Source of the DNA: VRUE01 sp963717375
GTDB taxonomy: Bacteria; Actinomycetota; Thermoleophilia; Solirubrobacterales; 70-9
Assembly: GCA_963717375.1 (NCBI GenBank)
Contig: OY970329.1
Location: forward strand, 2,294,001 to 2,358,000
Reading direction: 5' to 3'
Length of the DNA stretch: 64,000 nt
Below, one piece after another: positions 35,178-46,392 of this stretch; the stretch's first letter is position 1, and the number at the start of each line of letters is the position of its first letter. The notes beneath the pieces were generated by a model. That model did no database searches and was not told where the DNA came from. It was given only the letters and a program-made list of their open reading frames with translations. A program made the position numbers and the translations under genes.

Positions 35178-36161
35178 ATGCAGGCGATCGTTCTTGTAGG
35201 TGGCGAGGGAACGCGGCTGCGGCCGCTGACCGCGACCGTGCCGAAGCCGGCGCTGACCCTGGTCGACCGGCCCTTCCTCGCCTACATGATCGAGTGGCTC
35301 GCCGGCCACGGAGTGACCGAGGTCGTGCTTGCCTGCGGCTTCCTGCCCGACGTGTTGCGCGAGGCCCTCGCGGGTGAGGAGGAGCGGGCTGGGGTCTCGA
35401 TCCAATACGTGGTCGAGCCCGAGCGGCGTGGCACCGCCGGGGCAATCCGCTTCGCCGCCGACGAACTTGGCGAGCGCCTTGACGACCGCTTCCTCGCCCT
35501 CAACGGCGATGTTCTCACCGACCTCGACCTAACCGCCCTGCTGCGCACCCACGAGGAGCGCGGCGCGCGCGCGACCCTCGGCCTGTACCCGGTCGAGGAC
35601 TCCTCCGCCTACGGGCTCGTGCACAGCGGCCCGGAGGGAGCGGTGCTGGAGTTCCTCGAGAAGACCGGGGAGGAGGTGCCGGGTGAGATCAACGCGGGCA
35701 TGTACGTGCTCGATCGCTCGGTCCTCGACCTGATCCCGCCCGGGGAGGAGGTCTCGATCGAGCGCGACGTCTTCCCGCGGCTCGTCAGCGACGGCCTCTT
35801 CGGCCTGCGGCTGGACGGCTACTGGATGGACATCGGCACGCCCGAGCGCTACCTGCAGGCGAGCTGGGACATCCTCGAGCGGCGGGTCGAGACGCGGGTG
35901 CGGCCGACCGCGCCGGGGATGCTCGTCGGCGCCGGAGCAGAGGTGGCGAGCGGGGCGACGATCGGCCCGCGCGTCGTCCTCAGCGGTGGCTGCCAGATCG
36001 CGGAGGGGGCCGCGATCCGCGACTCGGTCGTGCTCGACGGCTGCGTGGTCGGCGAGGGCGCCAGGGTCACCGACTCGATCCTCTCCGCCGGGGTTGAGGT
36101 CGCCCCCGGTGCAGTCCTTGAGTCCGCCGTTGTCGGCGCCGATGAGACGGTCCTAGCCTGA
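35178..36161 (+). CDS. Sugar-1-phosphate nucleotidyltransferase (first of two)
   Basis: 327 residues. N-terminal nucleotidyltransferase with AIVLVGGEGTRLRPLTATVPKPAL and FLALNGDVLTD; C-terminal left-handed beta-helix repeats (AEVASGATIGPRVVLSGG and on). It makes an NDP-sugar from NTP and a sugar phosphate; close to mannose-1-phosphate guanylyl- or glucose-1-phosphate nucleotidyltransferases. The second such gene lies at 37129 with an isomerase between them. It follows ugd with no gap and overlaps the isomerase by one base. Confidence 0.88.
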   Translation: MQAIVLVGGEGTRLRPLTATVPKPALTLVDRPFLAYMIEWLAGHGVTEVVLACGFLPDVLREALAGEEERAGVSIQYVVEPERRGTAGAIRFAADELGERLDDRFLALNGDVLTDLDLTALLRTHEERGARATLGLYPVEDSSAYGLVHSGPEGAVLEFLEKTGEEVPGEINAGMYVLDRSVLDLIPPGEEVSIERDVFPRLVSDGLFGLRLDGYWMDIGTPERYLQASWDILERRVETRVRPTAPGMLVGAGAEVASGATIGPRVVLSGGCQIAEGAAIRDSVVLDGCVVGEGARVTDSILSAGVEVAPGAVLESAVVGADETVLA

Positions 36162-37132
36162 TGCTCGACGACGTCCTCGCAATCCCCGATCACCTTCGCG
36201 ACGCGATCTGGCGGATCGAATCGGCGCGGCTCGAGCCGGCCGGCGCGGCGGGCCTGATGGTCTGCGGCATGGGCGGCTCGGCGATCGGCGGTGACCTCGC
36301 CGCGGCGGCGATCGGCGACCGGCTCACCGCCCCCTTGATCACGGTCCGTGGCTACGAGCCGCCGAGCTGGGTGACGCCGGAGTGGACCGTGCTCTGCTCC
36401 AGCTACTCCGGTAATACGGAGGAGACGCTGGCCTGCTTTGCCGCGGCCGAGGCGCTCGGTGCCCGCCGCCTCGTCGCCAGCACCGGCGGTGCCCTGGTCG
36501 ACGGCGCGCGCGAGGCGGGCGTTCCCGTGGTCGGGCTGCCGGGCATCCTGCAGCCCCGCGCAGCGGTCGCCTACATGTTCGTGGTCGCGGCGGAGGTGGC
36601 TGCGCTGGCCGGGATTGCTCCCCGCCTGCACACCGAGATCGACGCGGCAGCCGCCTTCCTCTCCGAGCGGACGGCGGACCTCCAAGCACGCGCCACCGAG
36701 ATTGCCGCGCGCCTGGTGGGTAGCGCCCCGATCGTCATCGGAGCGGGGCTGACGGCGCCGGTCGCCCGCCGCTGGAAGACCCAGGTCAACGAGAACGCCA
36801 AGCAGGCCGCCTTCTTCTCCGAATTGCCCGAGGCCGACCACAATGAGCTCTGCGGCTGGGACGGCTCCACCTTCTCAGCGGTCCTGCTCGAGGACGCCGA
36901 TCAGCACCCGCGCATTCGCCGTCGCTTCGAGCTGACCGCCGAGGCAATCGCCGCTGCCGGGGCCGAGGTGGTGAGGGTCGAGACCGAGGGGGAGACCCGC
37001 GTCGCCCGCTTGCTCTGGGCGACGATGCTGGGCGACCTGGTCTCACTGGCTCTTGCCGACGCCCGCGGGGTCGACCCGCTCCCGGTCGAGGCGATCGAGG
37101 GCTTCAAGCTGGCGCTGGGGGACACCCCATGA
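36161..37132 (+). CDS. SIS-domain phosphoglucose/phosphomannose isomerase family protein
   Basis: 323 residues. N-terminal SIS domain with MVCGMGGSAIGGDLAAAAIGD and CSSYSGNTEETLACF; C-terminal PGI/PMI domain with KTQVNENAKQAAFFSELPEADHNELCGW. This matches the archaeal/actinobacterial bifunctional glucose/mannose-6-phosphate isomerase. Between two nucleotidyltransferases it probably supplies mannose-6-phosphate. It overlaps both neighbours. Confidence 0.88.
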   Translation: MLDDVLAIPDHLRDAIWRIESARLEPAGAAGLMVCGMGGSAIGGDLAAAAIGDRLTAPLITVRGYEPPSWVTPEWTVLCSSYSGNTEETLACFAAAEALGARRLVASTGGALVDGAREAGVPVVGLPGILQPRAAVAYMFVVAAEVAALAGIAPRLHTEIDAAAAFLSERTADLQARATEIAARLVGSAPIVIGAGLTAPVARRWKTQVNENAKQAAFFSELPEADHNELCGWDGSTFSAVLLEDADQHPRIRRRFELTAEAIAAAGAEVVRVETEGETRVARLLWATMLGDLVSLALADARGVDPLPVEAIEGFKLALGDTP

Positions 37133-38139
37133 GGGCGATGGTCCTGGCGGCCGGGCTCGGCACGCGGCTGCGCCCGATCACCTACGCGGTGCCGAAGCCG
37201 ATGGTGCCGGTGCTCAACCGGCCGGTGATGGAGCACATCGTCCACCTCCTGGCCGGCCACGGCTTCGGCGAGGCGATCGCCAACCTGCACTGGTTCCCGG
37301 AGACGATCGAGGGCCACTTCGGCGACGGCTCGGACTTCGGGCTCGAGCTCTCCTACAGCCGCGAGGAGCAGCTGCTCGGCACCTCCGGCGGCGTCCGCAA
37401 CGCCGCCGGCTTCCTCGGCGACAGCTTCCTGGTGATCTCCGGCGACGCGCTGACCGACATCGACCTCGGTGCGATGCGCTCCTTCCACGAATCGCATGAC
37501 GGGATCGCTACGCTCGCGACCAAGCGCGTGCGCGACACCAGCCAATTCGGGGTCGCGATCACCAGCGCCGACGGCCGCATTCAGGGCTTCCAGGAGAAGC
37601 CCGATCCTGCCGAAGCGCTCAGCGACCTGGCCAACTGCGGGATTTACATGTTCCGCTCCGAGATCTTCGACTTCTTCCCCGAACCGGGCACCAGCAAGGC
37701 CGCGGGGCCCGACGATCCGGCCGGCTTTGCCGACTGGGCGATGGACGTCTTCCCGGCGCTGCTGGAGAGCGACGTCGCCTTCTACTCGCACGAGATCGAT
37801 GCCTACTGGAACGACATTGGCAACCTCGATGAGCTGCGCGGGGGCAACCTCGACGCGCTCAGCGGCGCGGTGCGGGTCGAGCCGGGGGCGCCGGAGGTAG
37901 CGGACGGCATCCGCTCGGCGAGCCCACTCGGCGACGCCGAGGTTGAGGGCCCGGTGTTGCTCGGAGCCGGGGTCGAGCTGGGCGCTGGTGTCCGCATCCA
38001 GGGGCCGGCGATCGTCGGCGACGGCTGTCGGATCGGCGACGGCGCATGGGTGCGTGACTCGATCCTCCTCGCCGGCACCGAGCTGGCGCCCGAGGGAATG
38101 CTGATCGGCGCCATCGCGGGCCGCGTCTCACAGCCCTGA
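37129..38139 (+). CDS. Sugar-1-phosphate nucleotidyltransferase (second of two)
   Basis: 336 residues. AMVLAAGLGTRLRPITYAVPKPMVPVLNRP and LVISGDALTDIDLG mark the catalytic domain; GFQEKPDPAEA and WNDIGNLDELRGGNLDAL follow. The C-terminal beta-helix (PVLLGAGVELGAGVRIQGPAIVG) resembles GDP-mannose pyrophosphorylases. It starts at ATGA overlapping the isomerase. With ugd and LCP it completes a precursor-to-wall module. Its substrate probably differs from the first copy. Confidence 0.88.
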   Translation: MRAMVLAAGLGTRLRPITYAVPKPMVPVLNRPVMEHIVHLLAGHGFGEAIANLHWFPETIEGHFGDGSDFGLELSYSREEQLLGTSGGVRNAAGFLGDSFLVISGDALTDIDLGAMRSFHESHDGIATLATKRVRDTSQFGVAITSADGRIQGFQEKPDPAEALSDLANCGIYMFRSEIFDFFPEPGTSKAAGPDDPAGFADWAMDVFPALLESDVAFYSHEIDAYWNDIGNLDELRGGNLDALSGAVRVEPGAPEVADGIRSASPLGDAEVEGPVLLGAGVELGAGVRIQGPAIVGDGCRIGDGAWVRDSILLAGTELAPEGMLIGAIAGRVSQP

Positions 38140-38146
38140 CGCTTTC

Positions 38147-38174
38147 TTGACACTCGGCGCGCCACGGGTGCGCC
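38147..38174 (+). promoter_or_regulatory. Perfect -35-like TTGACA and small hairpin in the gap before comF
   Basis: TTGACA at 38147-38152 is followed by GGCGC/GCGCC (38156-38160 with 38170-38174). No -10 stands at 16-18 bases, so promoter function is doubtful; the hairpin could mark the end of the upstream operon. Confidence 0.3.
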
Positions 38175-38195
38175 CATGGCCCGCAGGATCGGGGC

Positions 38196-38819
38196 ATGGA
38201 GCCCCTTCACGCCGTCTCCTCGGCCCTGATCCCCTCACTCTGCGCCGCCTGCGGGCGCTCGTCCCGCCCTGGTGGGCGACTCTGCACCCGCTGCTCACGC
38301 CGGCTTGCCACCGCCGAGCCGATCGCCGGCGGCGGCCCGCCGGGACTTGACTGCGTCTGGTCCTCGGCGGCGCACGAGGGGGTCGCGCGGGACCTGGTCG
38401 TAGCGCTCAAGTTCCGCCGGCTGCTGCCCCTTGCCGAGCTGATCGCCGAGCGCATCGAGTGGCTGGCCCCGGCGAGCATGCTCAGCGGTTCGCTCGTCCC
38501 AGTGCCCGCCGCCCGGCTGCGCTCCTTGGCGCGCGGCTTCGATCCGGCCACCGAGGTCGCGGCCGTCCTCGCGCAGCGACTTGACGCGCCCCTGCGCCCC
38601 TGCCTCGTCCGACACGGTGGCGGCCGCCAGGTCGGCAGGCGCCGGGCCGAGCGCATCGGCCGCCCTCCGCAGGTGAGCTCGCGCGGGGCGGTGCCGCGCA
38701 GCGTCCTTCTCATCGACGACGTGCTGACCACCGGTGCGACCCTCTCGGCCTGCGCCCGGGCCCTGCGTGGCGCCGGTGCGATCCGGGTAGCTGCAATCAC
38801 CTTTACGCGGCGCCTGTAA
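38196..38819 (+). CDS. comF: ComF/GntX-family phosphoribosyltransferase-like protein
   Basis: 207 residues. A zinc-ribbon-like start (CAACGRSSRPGGRLCTRC) is followed by a phosphoribosyltransferase fold with the PRPP motif VLLIDDVLTTGATLSAC near residue 170. In naturally competent bacteria ComF helps take up DNA; in others its role is unclear. No other competence genes are in the window. Confidence 0.87.
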   Translation: MEPLHAVSSALIPSLCAACGRSSRPGGRLCTRCSRRLATAEPIAGGGPPGLDCVWSSAAHEGVARDLVVALKFRRLLPLAELIAERIEWLAPASMLSGSLVPVPAARLRSLARGFDPATEVAAVLAQRLDAPLRPCLVRHGGGRQVGRRRAERIGRPPQVSSRGAVPRSVLLIDDVLTTGATLSACARALRGAGAIRVAAITFTRRL

Positions 38820-38859
38820 GGGCGTAGCATCGTTCGACCGACACCCAAGGAGGCAACAT

Positions 38860-39207
38860 ATGCGGATCGAGATACGTGGTCGCAACGTCGAGGTAACCGA
38901 CGAGCTGCGGAGACATGTGGCTAAACGATTCCGCCGGGTCGGCAAGCAGGTCTCGGAGCTGGCGACGCTTGACGTCGAGCTCCACGAAGAGCGCAATCCC
39001 TCGATCGAGAACAGCCAGGTCGCAGGCGCGACGCTGCGCCTCAAGGGCGTCACCCTGCGCGCGAGCGAGGCCTCGCCCGAGATGCTGCACACGATCCATG
39101 CCCTCGCCGAGGACATCCGCCGCCAGGTGAAGAAGCATCGCGAGCTGCGCCGCAAGCGCACCCAGACCCGTCGCGCCGTCGGTCGCATGCGGGGCCGCAT
39201 CGCCTAG
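38860..39207 (+). CDS. hpf: Ribosome hibernation-promoting factor, short form (HPF/RaiA)
   Basis: 115 residues: MRIEIRGRNVEVTDELRRHVAKRFRRV, HEERNPSIENSQVAGATLRLKG, then a basic C-terminal helix (KKHRELRRKRTQTRR). It binds the 30S decoding region of idle ribosomes. Most actinobacterial HPFs are long (over 200 residues, with a dimerisation domain that makes 100S particles); this one lacks that domain. AAGGAGG at 38847-38853 is the strongest ribosome site in the region, and TAGCAT at 38825-38830 is a possible -10. The next gene is secA, a common neighbour. Confidence 0.9.
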   Translation: MRIEIRGRNVEVTDELRRHVAKRFRRVGKQVSELATLDVELHEERNPSIENSQVAGATLRLKGVTLRASEASPEMLHTIHALAEDIRRQVKKHRELRRKRTQTRRAVGRMRGRIA

Positions 39208-39230
39208 CCCCCTCACTTAACCACCCTCGC

Positions 39231-39236
39231 TACCCT
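39231..39236 (+). promoter_or_regulatory. Putative -10 element TACCCT for secA
   Basis: TACCCT is followed by six bases and the ATG at 39243. With no Shine-Dalgarno this fits a leaderless start. Confidence 0.45.
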
Positions 39237-39242
39237 TGAGCA

Positions 39243-42086
<2,844 letters not shown>

Positions 42087-42092
42087 CGAGCC

Positions 42093-42458
42093 TTGAGCCA
42101 CGATCCGGTGCGCGAGTTCATCCGCGCCTTCAACGAGCGGGACCTCGATGCTTTCGTCGCCGTGCTCGACCCGGATGTCGAACTGCACTCGATGAAGGGC
42201 TTGCGCAAGGGCAGTGACGCCGCTCGGCTCTGGGCGACCCGCAAGCCCGGAGGGGTGCAACAGACGATCGAGCTGGACGAGCTCTACGAGGACACCGACC
42301 GGGCGGTTGCGCTGATCAGGCGGGTTTGGCATTGGGATGAGGACGGTTCTTCGGCGGGGGAGGACGAGATGGCTTGGTTCTTCGAGCTGCGCGGCCACCT
42401 GATCCGCAGCTGGCGACCGTTTGAGGACCGTGCCGCGGCGCTGGATAAGCTGCATTGA
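42093..42458 (+). CDS. SnoaL/NTF2-like fold protein
   Basis: 121 residues from TTG. VREFIRAFNERDLDAFVAVLDPDVELHSMKG is the classic opening of SnoaL/NTF2-like proteins, a cone-shaped fold used by small isomerases, cyclases and binding proteins. Nothing fixes the ligand. It begins six bases after secA and its stop overlaps the prfB start (TGATG), so it is cotranscribed with them. Confidence 0.75.
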   Translation: MSHDPVREFIRAFNERDLDAFVAVLDPDVELHSMKGLRKGSDAARLWATRKPGGVQQTIELDELYEDTDRAVALIRRVWHWDEDGSSAGEDEMAWFFELRGHLIRSWRPFEDRAAALDKLH

Positions 42459-43577
42459 TGGCCGACGCCGCCTCCACCGAATCGATCGCACCGCGCCTGG
42501 CCTCTGTCCGCGAGCAGCTGTCCCTGCTCTCGGACTACCTTTGACCCGGCTGCGCTAGAAGCCGAGGCCGAGCGGCTCGAGGGGGAGATGCAGCGCCCCG
42601 GTTTCTGGGATGACCAGGGAACCGCCGCTCGAATTTCCGCGGCGCATGCCCGCGCGCAGCGCCGGCTGAAGACCTTTCGCGGGCTCGAGTCCGACGTCGC
42701 CGACCTCGACGACCTGGCCGAGATGGCGGCGGAGGACGAGGAGATGGCCGCGGAGCTGGGCTCGCAACTGGCCTCGGCGGAGCGCCGTCTCGCTGGCCTG
42801 GAAGAGGCGCGGCTGTTCAGCGGCGAGTACGACGCCGGCGATGCCGTCGTCACCGTCCACGCCGGCGCCGGCGGAACCGACTCCCAGGACTGGGCCGAGA
42901 TGCTGCTGCGGATGTACCTGCGCTGGGCCGAGCGGCGCGGCTTCGAGGTCGAGATGAAGGAGGCCTCGCCGGGGGAGGAGGCGGGGCTGAAGTCAGCCAC
43001 CTTCATCGCCCGCGGCGAGAACGCCTACGGCCTTTTCGCCGCCGAGCGCGGCGTTCACCGGCTGGTGCGGATCTCGCCCTTCGACTCCTCGGCCCGCCGC
43101 CACACCAGCTTCGCCCAGCTCGACGTCGGCCCGCTGGTCGACGAGGGGGTTGAGGTCGAGATCGTCGAGGACGACCTGCGCATCGACACCTACCGCGCTT
43201 CCGGCGCCGGCGGTCAGCACGTCAACAAGACCGACTCGGCGGTGCGGATCACCCACATCCCGACCGGCGTCGTCGTGCAGTGCCAGAACGAGCGCTCGCA
43301 GACCCAGAACAAGGCGGTGGCGATGCAGTTCCTGCGCTCGAAGCTGATCGAGCTGGAGGAGCGCAAACGGGCCGAGGAGATGGCGAAGGTGCGCGGCGAG
43401 GTCAAGGACGTCGCCTGGGGCTCGCAGATCCGCAGCTACTTCCTCCACCCCGACCAGCGGGTCAAGGACCACCGCACCGGCCACGAGGCCGGTGACGCCC
43501 AGCGGGTGCTCGACGGCGACCTCGACGACTTCATCCGCGACTACCTCAATAAAACCGCGGCCTCGTCGGCGAACTAG
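42458..43577 (+). CDS. prfB: Peptide chain release factor 2, expressed by programmed +1 frameshift
   Basis: The first 28 codons from ATG 42458 end at CTT followed by an in-frame TGA (42542-42544). Shifting +1 at CTT TGA C continues with DPAALEAEAERLEGEM and the rest of RF2, so the product is join 42458-42541, 43543-like frame from 42543 to 43577. RF2 marks are present: SPF tripeptide in ISPFDSSARRHTSFA and catalytic loop SGAGGQHVNKTDSAVR. RF2 reads UGA and UAA, so low RF2 favours its own synthesis. The start overlaps the upstream stop. The total is about 372 residues, normal for RF2. Confidence 0.95.
42539..42545 (+). promoter_or_regulatory. prfB: prfB programmed frameshift site CTTTGAC
   Basis: CTT at 42539-42541, stop TGA at 42542-42544, then C: the conserved RF2 autoregulation sequence (codons Tyr-Leu-stop). 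The usual upstream Shine-Dalgarno-like AGGGGG is replaced by the weaker CTCGGAC. Confidence 0.92.
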
Positions 43578-43579
43578 GG

Positions 43580-44227
43580 ATTGGGACGATCGCCCCGCTG
43601 ACCTATCTGGAGCGTCCGGCCGCCGGTCAGCCGGAGGGCCTGCTGGTGCTCCATCACGGGCGGGGAACCGACGAGCGGGACCTGCTCGGGCTTGCCGACG
43701 CGCTCGACCCGGAGGGGCGGCTGCATGTGGTGACGCCGCGGGCGCCGCTGGCGCTTGAGGGCTCGCCGGGCTATCACTGGTACCTGGTGCCGCGGGTCGG
43801 CTATCCCGACCGCGACACCTTCCAGGCTGCTCGCGCGGCGCTGGCCGAGCTGCACGACGGGCTCTGGGAGCAGACCGGGATCGAGCCCGATCGCACGGTG
43901 CTCGGCGGCTTCTCGATGGGTTCGGTGATGAGCTACGCGATGGCGCTGAGCGCTGAGCGGCACCCGGTTGCGGGGATCCTCGCCTTCAGCGGCTTCGTCC
44001 CGACCGTCGAGGGCTGGGAGCCGCGGTTCGACGATCGGCAGGGCACGCGTGCCTTCATCGCCCACGGGCGCCGCGACCCGATCATGGAGATCAGCTTCGG
44101 GCAGCGCGCGCGGGATCTGCTGGAGGCGGGCGGCCTCGAGGTCGAGTACCACGAGTCCGACATCGGCCACCAGATCGACCCCGCCCACCTCAGTGCCGCT
44201 GCCGCCTGGCTCGAGGCTCTGCGCTAG
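43580..44227 (+). CDS. Alpha/beta hydrolase of the phospholipase/carboxylesterase type (start uncertain)
   Basis: Serine hydrolase: oxyanion segment LLVLHHGRGTDERDLL, nucleophile elbow GGFSMGS, acid in AHGRRDPIM, and histidine in SDIGHQID. Similar to the bacterial acyl-protein thioesterase/carboxylesterase group (PF02230). The first standard start is GTG 43646, but that would cut the first core strand; family-like residues (LTYLERPAAGQPEG) continue upstream to an ATT at 43580, three bases after the prfB stop, where coupled initiation is possible. An in-frame stop at 43550 limits the extension. It shares CTAG stops with the convergent gene. Confidence 0.8.
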   Translation: MGTIAPLTYLERPAAGQPEGLLVLHHGRGTDERDLLGLADALDPEGRLHVVTPRAPLALEGSPGYHWYLVPRVGYPDRDTFQAARAALAELHDGLWEQTGIEPDRTVLGGFSMGSVMSYAMALSAERHPVAGILAFSGFVPTVEGWEPRFDDRQGTRAFIAHGRRDPIMEISFGQRARDLLEAGGLEVEYHESDIGHQIDPAHLSAAAAWLEALR

Positions 44228-44898
44228 CTGGGCCGGGACCAGCTTGCGTGGCCACCGCCGCCGTGCTTGACGGTGAGGCGCTGGGTCGCGTACTTCGCGC
44301 AGGATGAGGGCGCTGCCGGAATTCCCAGCTGGACGATGAAGGTGCGTGCCGCGAGCACCTTGCTCATCGCGTGATCGCTGACGTGGGTGTCCTCGCGGAA
44401 GACGCCCTGGCGGCTGAAGTGGCGCTTGGTCTCGCCCAGTGCAAGCGAGCCTTTGCCGCCCTTGAGCCAGTACTCGACGTTGACATTGGTGGGTTCGTAA
44501 GAGGTGTAGTGGATGGTCAGCTGCACGACGCCGCGCGAGGCCGATGCTGAGACTTGGGCTTCGGCCGTGTGCACCAGGCATTCGGGAGGCAGGAAGAGGG
44601 GCCCCTCGCTGCCGAGCCCTTCGTCTTCTTCGTCTTCGAATTCTTCTTCGCCTTCGTCCCATTCGTCTTCTTCTTCGAATTCGCCTTCGTCTTCGACGTT
44701 GCCGGCCATTGCCGGAGACGCGGCGGTGAAGGCGCGGGCGGTAGCGGCCTCGGCCTGTCGCAGGAAGAGCAGCGCCGCGAGCAGGCAGATCGCAAGCAGG
44801 GACCAGGCGAAGGTGGCGAGCCTGGTCAGGGGCCGCGGCGCGGGAGAGGTGTGGTGGCGGGAGTGGTCCATCCCGGCAAAGATCGGCCGGCCATCCAC
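44224..44898 (-). CDS. Hypothetical membrane-anchored or secreted protein with acidic low-complexity stretch
   Basis: 224 residues, not recognised. An N-terminal hydrophobic segment (FAWSLLAICLLAALLFL) acts as signal or anchor. Then comes a run of Glu/Asp with Phe and Trp (EDEGEFEEEDEWDEGEEEF and on, about residues 68-95), followed by a small beta-rich domain with two cysteines (CLVHT, SSCAKYATQRLTV). An ATG at 44871 is an alternative start. The acidic stretch may bind calcium or cations. Convergent with the upstream hydrolase. Confidence 0.65.
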   Translation of the reverse strand: MDGRPIFAGMDHSRHHTSPAPRPLTRLATFAWSLLAICLLAALLFLRQAEAATARAFTAASPAMAGNVEDEGEFEEEDEWDEGEEEFEDEEDEGLGSEGPLFLPPECLVHTAEAQVSASASRGVVQLTIHYTSYEPTNVNVEYWLKGGKGSLALGETKRHFSRQGVFREDTHVSDHAMSKVLAARTFIVQLGIPAAPSSCAKYATQRLTVKHGGGGHASWSRPS

Positions 44899-44939
44899 TC
44901 AACTTGAGCCGAGAACGTCAGCCTGTGGATTTCCCGGTG

Positions 44940-44945
44940 TAGATT
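44940..44945 (+). promoter_or_regulatory. Putative -10 element TAGATT for the epoxide-hydrolase-like gene
   Basis: TAGATT lies eight bases before the ATG at 44954; GGAG directly touches the ATG and is too close to act as a normal ribosome site. Confidence 0.35.
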
Positions 44946-44953
44946 CCCCGGAG

Positions 44954-45844
44954 ATGTACGGACCGCCTCCCGAGCTCGACGGTGTGACTCATCGCTACGT
45001 CGATGTGAACGGCACGCGGTTGCACGTCGCCGAAGCGGGGGAGGGCCCGGCGATCCTGATGCTGCACGGCTGGCCCCAGCACTGGTGGGTCTGGCGCAAG
45101 GTGATTCCGGCGCTGTCCGAGGGGCACCGGGTGATTTGCCCGGACCTGCGCGGCTTCGGCTGGAGCGACGCGCCCGCCGGCCGCTACGAAATCCAGGAAC
45201 TCGCCGACGACATGCTTGCCCTGCTGGACGAGTTGGAGCTGGAGCAGGTCGAGCTGATCGGCCACGACTGGGGCGGCTACGCCGGCTTCCTGCTCTGCCT
45301 GAAAGCGCCCGAGCGCATTCGTCACTACCTCGCGCTCGGCATCGTCCACCCGTGGTTCGAGCCGCCGAAGCCGTCGCCGCAAGCGCTCAACCGGACCGCC
45401 TACCAGTTCGTCCTCGCCAGCCCCGGCTTGGGCAGCGGCGTTCTCCGCCACGCCCCCGGCTTCGTCAAGCTCGTGCACAAGCGCGGCTCGCACCCGGACA
45501 TGCGCTGGACCGAGGCAGAGCTCGACTGCTTCGCGCAGAGCTTTCGCCGGCGAGACCACGCGCTCGCCTCCTCCCACGTGTACCGGAGCTTCCTCCTGCG
45601 GGAGCTGCCCCGCCTGAGAAAGGGCCACTACCGCTCGCAGCGGCTGACGGTGCCGACCCGCATTCTTGCCGGCGTGGCAGATCCGGTGATCCGGGGCGAC
45701 ATCCTCGGAGGCTTCGAGCCCTACGCCGACGAGATGAGCGTTGAGGTCGTCCAGCGCTGTGGCCACTTCGTCGCCGAGGAGCAGCCGGATCTGGTGATCG
45801 AGCGGGCGCGCGAGCTGTTCGGGCCCGTAGCCGCGTCCGCCTAG
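44954..45844 (+). CDS. Epoxide hydrolase/haloalkane dehalogenase-type alpha/beta hydrolase
   Basis: 296 residues. Oxyanion HGWP at 38-41, nucleophile elbow GHDWGG with Asp105, acid Asp243 in GVADPV, and base His271 in CGHFVAEEQP: a complete Asp-Asp-His triad of the epoxide hydrolase subfamily. The ATG is the one before YGPPPELDGVTHRYVDVNGTRLHVAEAGEG, the family's usual opening. Natural substrate unknown. Stops overlap with the convergent ogt gene through CTAG. Confidence 0.87.
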   Translation: MYGPPPELDGVTHRYVDVNGTRLHVAEAGEGPAILMLHGWPQHWWVWRKVIPALSEGHRVICPDLRGFGWSDAPAGRYEIQELADDMLALLDELELEQVELIGHDWGGYAGFLLCLKAPERIRHYLALGIVHPWFEPPKPSPQALNRTAYQFVLASPGLGSGVLRHAPGFVKLVHKRGSHPDMRWTEAELDCFAQSFRRRDHALASSHVYRSFLLRELPRLRKGHYRSQRLTVPTRILAGVADPVIRGDILGGFEPYADEMSVEVVQRCGHFVAEEQPDLVIERARELFGPVAASA

Positions 45845-46392
45845 CGGATCCCCTCGAGCTTCAGCAGCGCTTCCTTCATCGGCAGGCCGCCGCCGTAGCC
45901 GCCGAGCGCGCCGCTGGTGCGCAGCACGCGGTGGCAGGGGACGACGATCGGGATCGGGTTGGCGCCGCAGGCAGTGCCGGCGGCGCGCACGGCGCGCTCG
46001 TTGCCGGCGCTGCGGGCGATCTCCGTGTAGCTGCGCGTCTTGCCGTAGGGGATGCGATCGATCGCGCGCAGGGCGCGGCGGCGGAAGTCCCTGCTCAGCT
46101 GCCAGTCAAGCGGCAGGTCGAACTCGGTCAGCTTGCCCTCGAAGTAGAGGTCGAGCTCGCGGCGCGCCTCGTCGAGACGCGCGGGCGCCTCCAGCACGCG
46201 GGGGGAGATCCGCGCGGACAGGTCCTCCAGCGCGTCCTCCGGGTCATGGCCGGGCAGGCTCAGCTTGACCAGCCCGCGCGGCGTTGCCGCGAGTAGCAAC
46301 GGCCCGAAGGGCGAGTCGGACATCGTGTAGGCGACGTCGAGCAGGCCCTCATCGTTGGCGCGATCCGCGAGACGTTCGATTGTTGCCTTCAT
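45841..46392 (-). CDS. ogt: Methylated-DNA--protein-cysteine methyltransferase
   Basis: 183 residues. The active-site block VVPCHRVLRTSGALGGYGGG contains the acceptor cysteine, preceded by the DNA-binding helix RIPYGKTRSYTEIARSAGNERAVRAAGTACGANP. It removes alkyl groups from O6-alkylguanine in a suicide reaction. The start overlaps the sigma factor stop (ATGA on the minus strand), so both are made from one message. Confidence 0.95.
   Translation of the reverse strand: MKATIERLADRANDEGLLDVAYTMSDSPFGPLLLAATPRGLVKLSLPGHDPEDALEDLSARISPRVLEAPARLDEARRELDLYFEGKLTEFDLPLDWQLSRDFRRRALRAIDRIPYGKTRSYTEIARSAGNERAVRAAGTACGANPIPIVVPCHRVLRTSGALGGYGGGLPMKEALLKLEGIR

Noticed and set aside
38147..38152. TTGACA as the promoter of comF
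   Set aside because: No -10-like hexamer stands at 16-18 bases; kept only as a weak signal.
44624..44705. Short repeated TTCGTCTTC units that could look like a repeat array
   Set aside because: They encode an in-frame Glu/Asp run in the minus-strand gene; there are no spacers or palindromic repeats, so it is not CRISPR.
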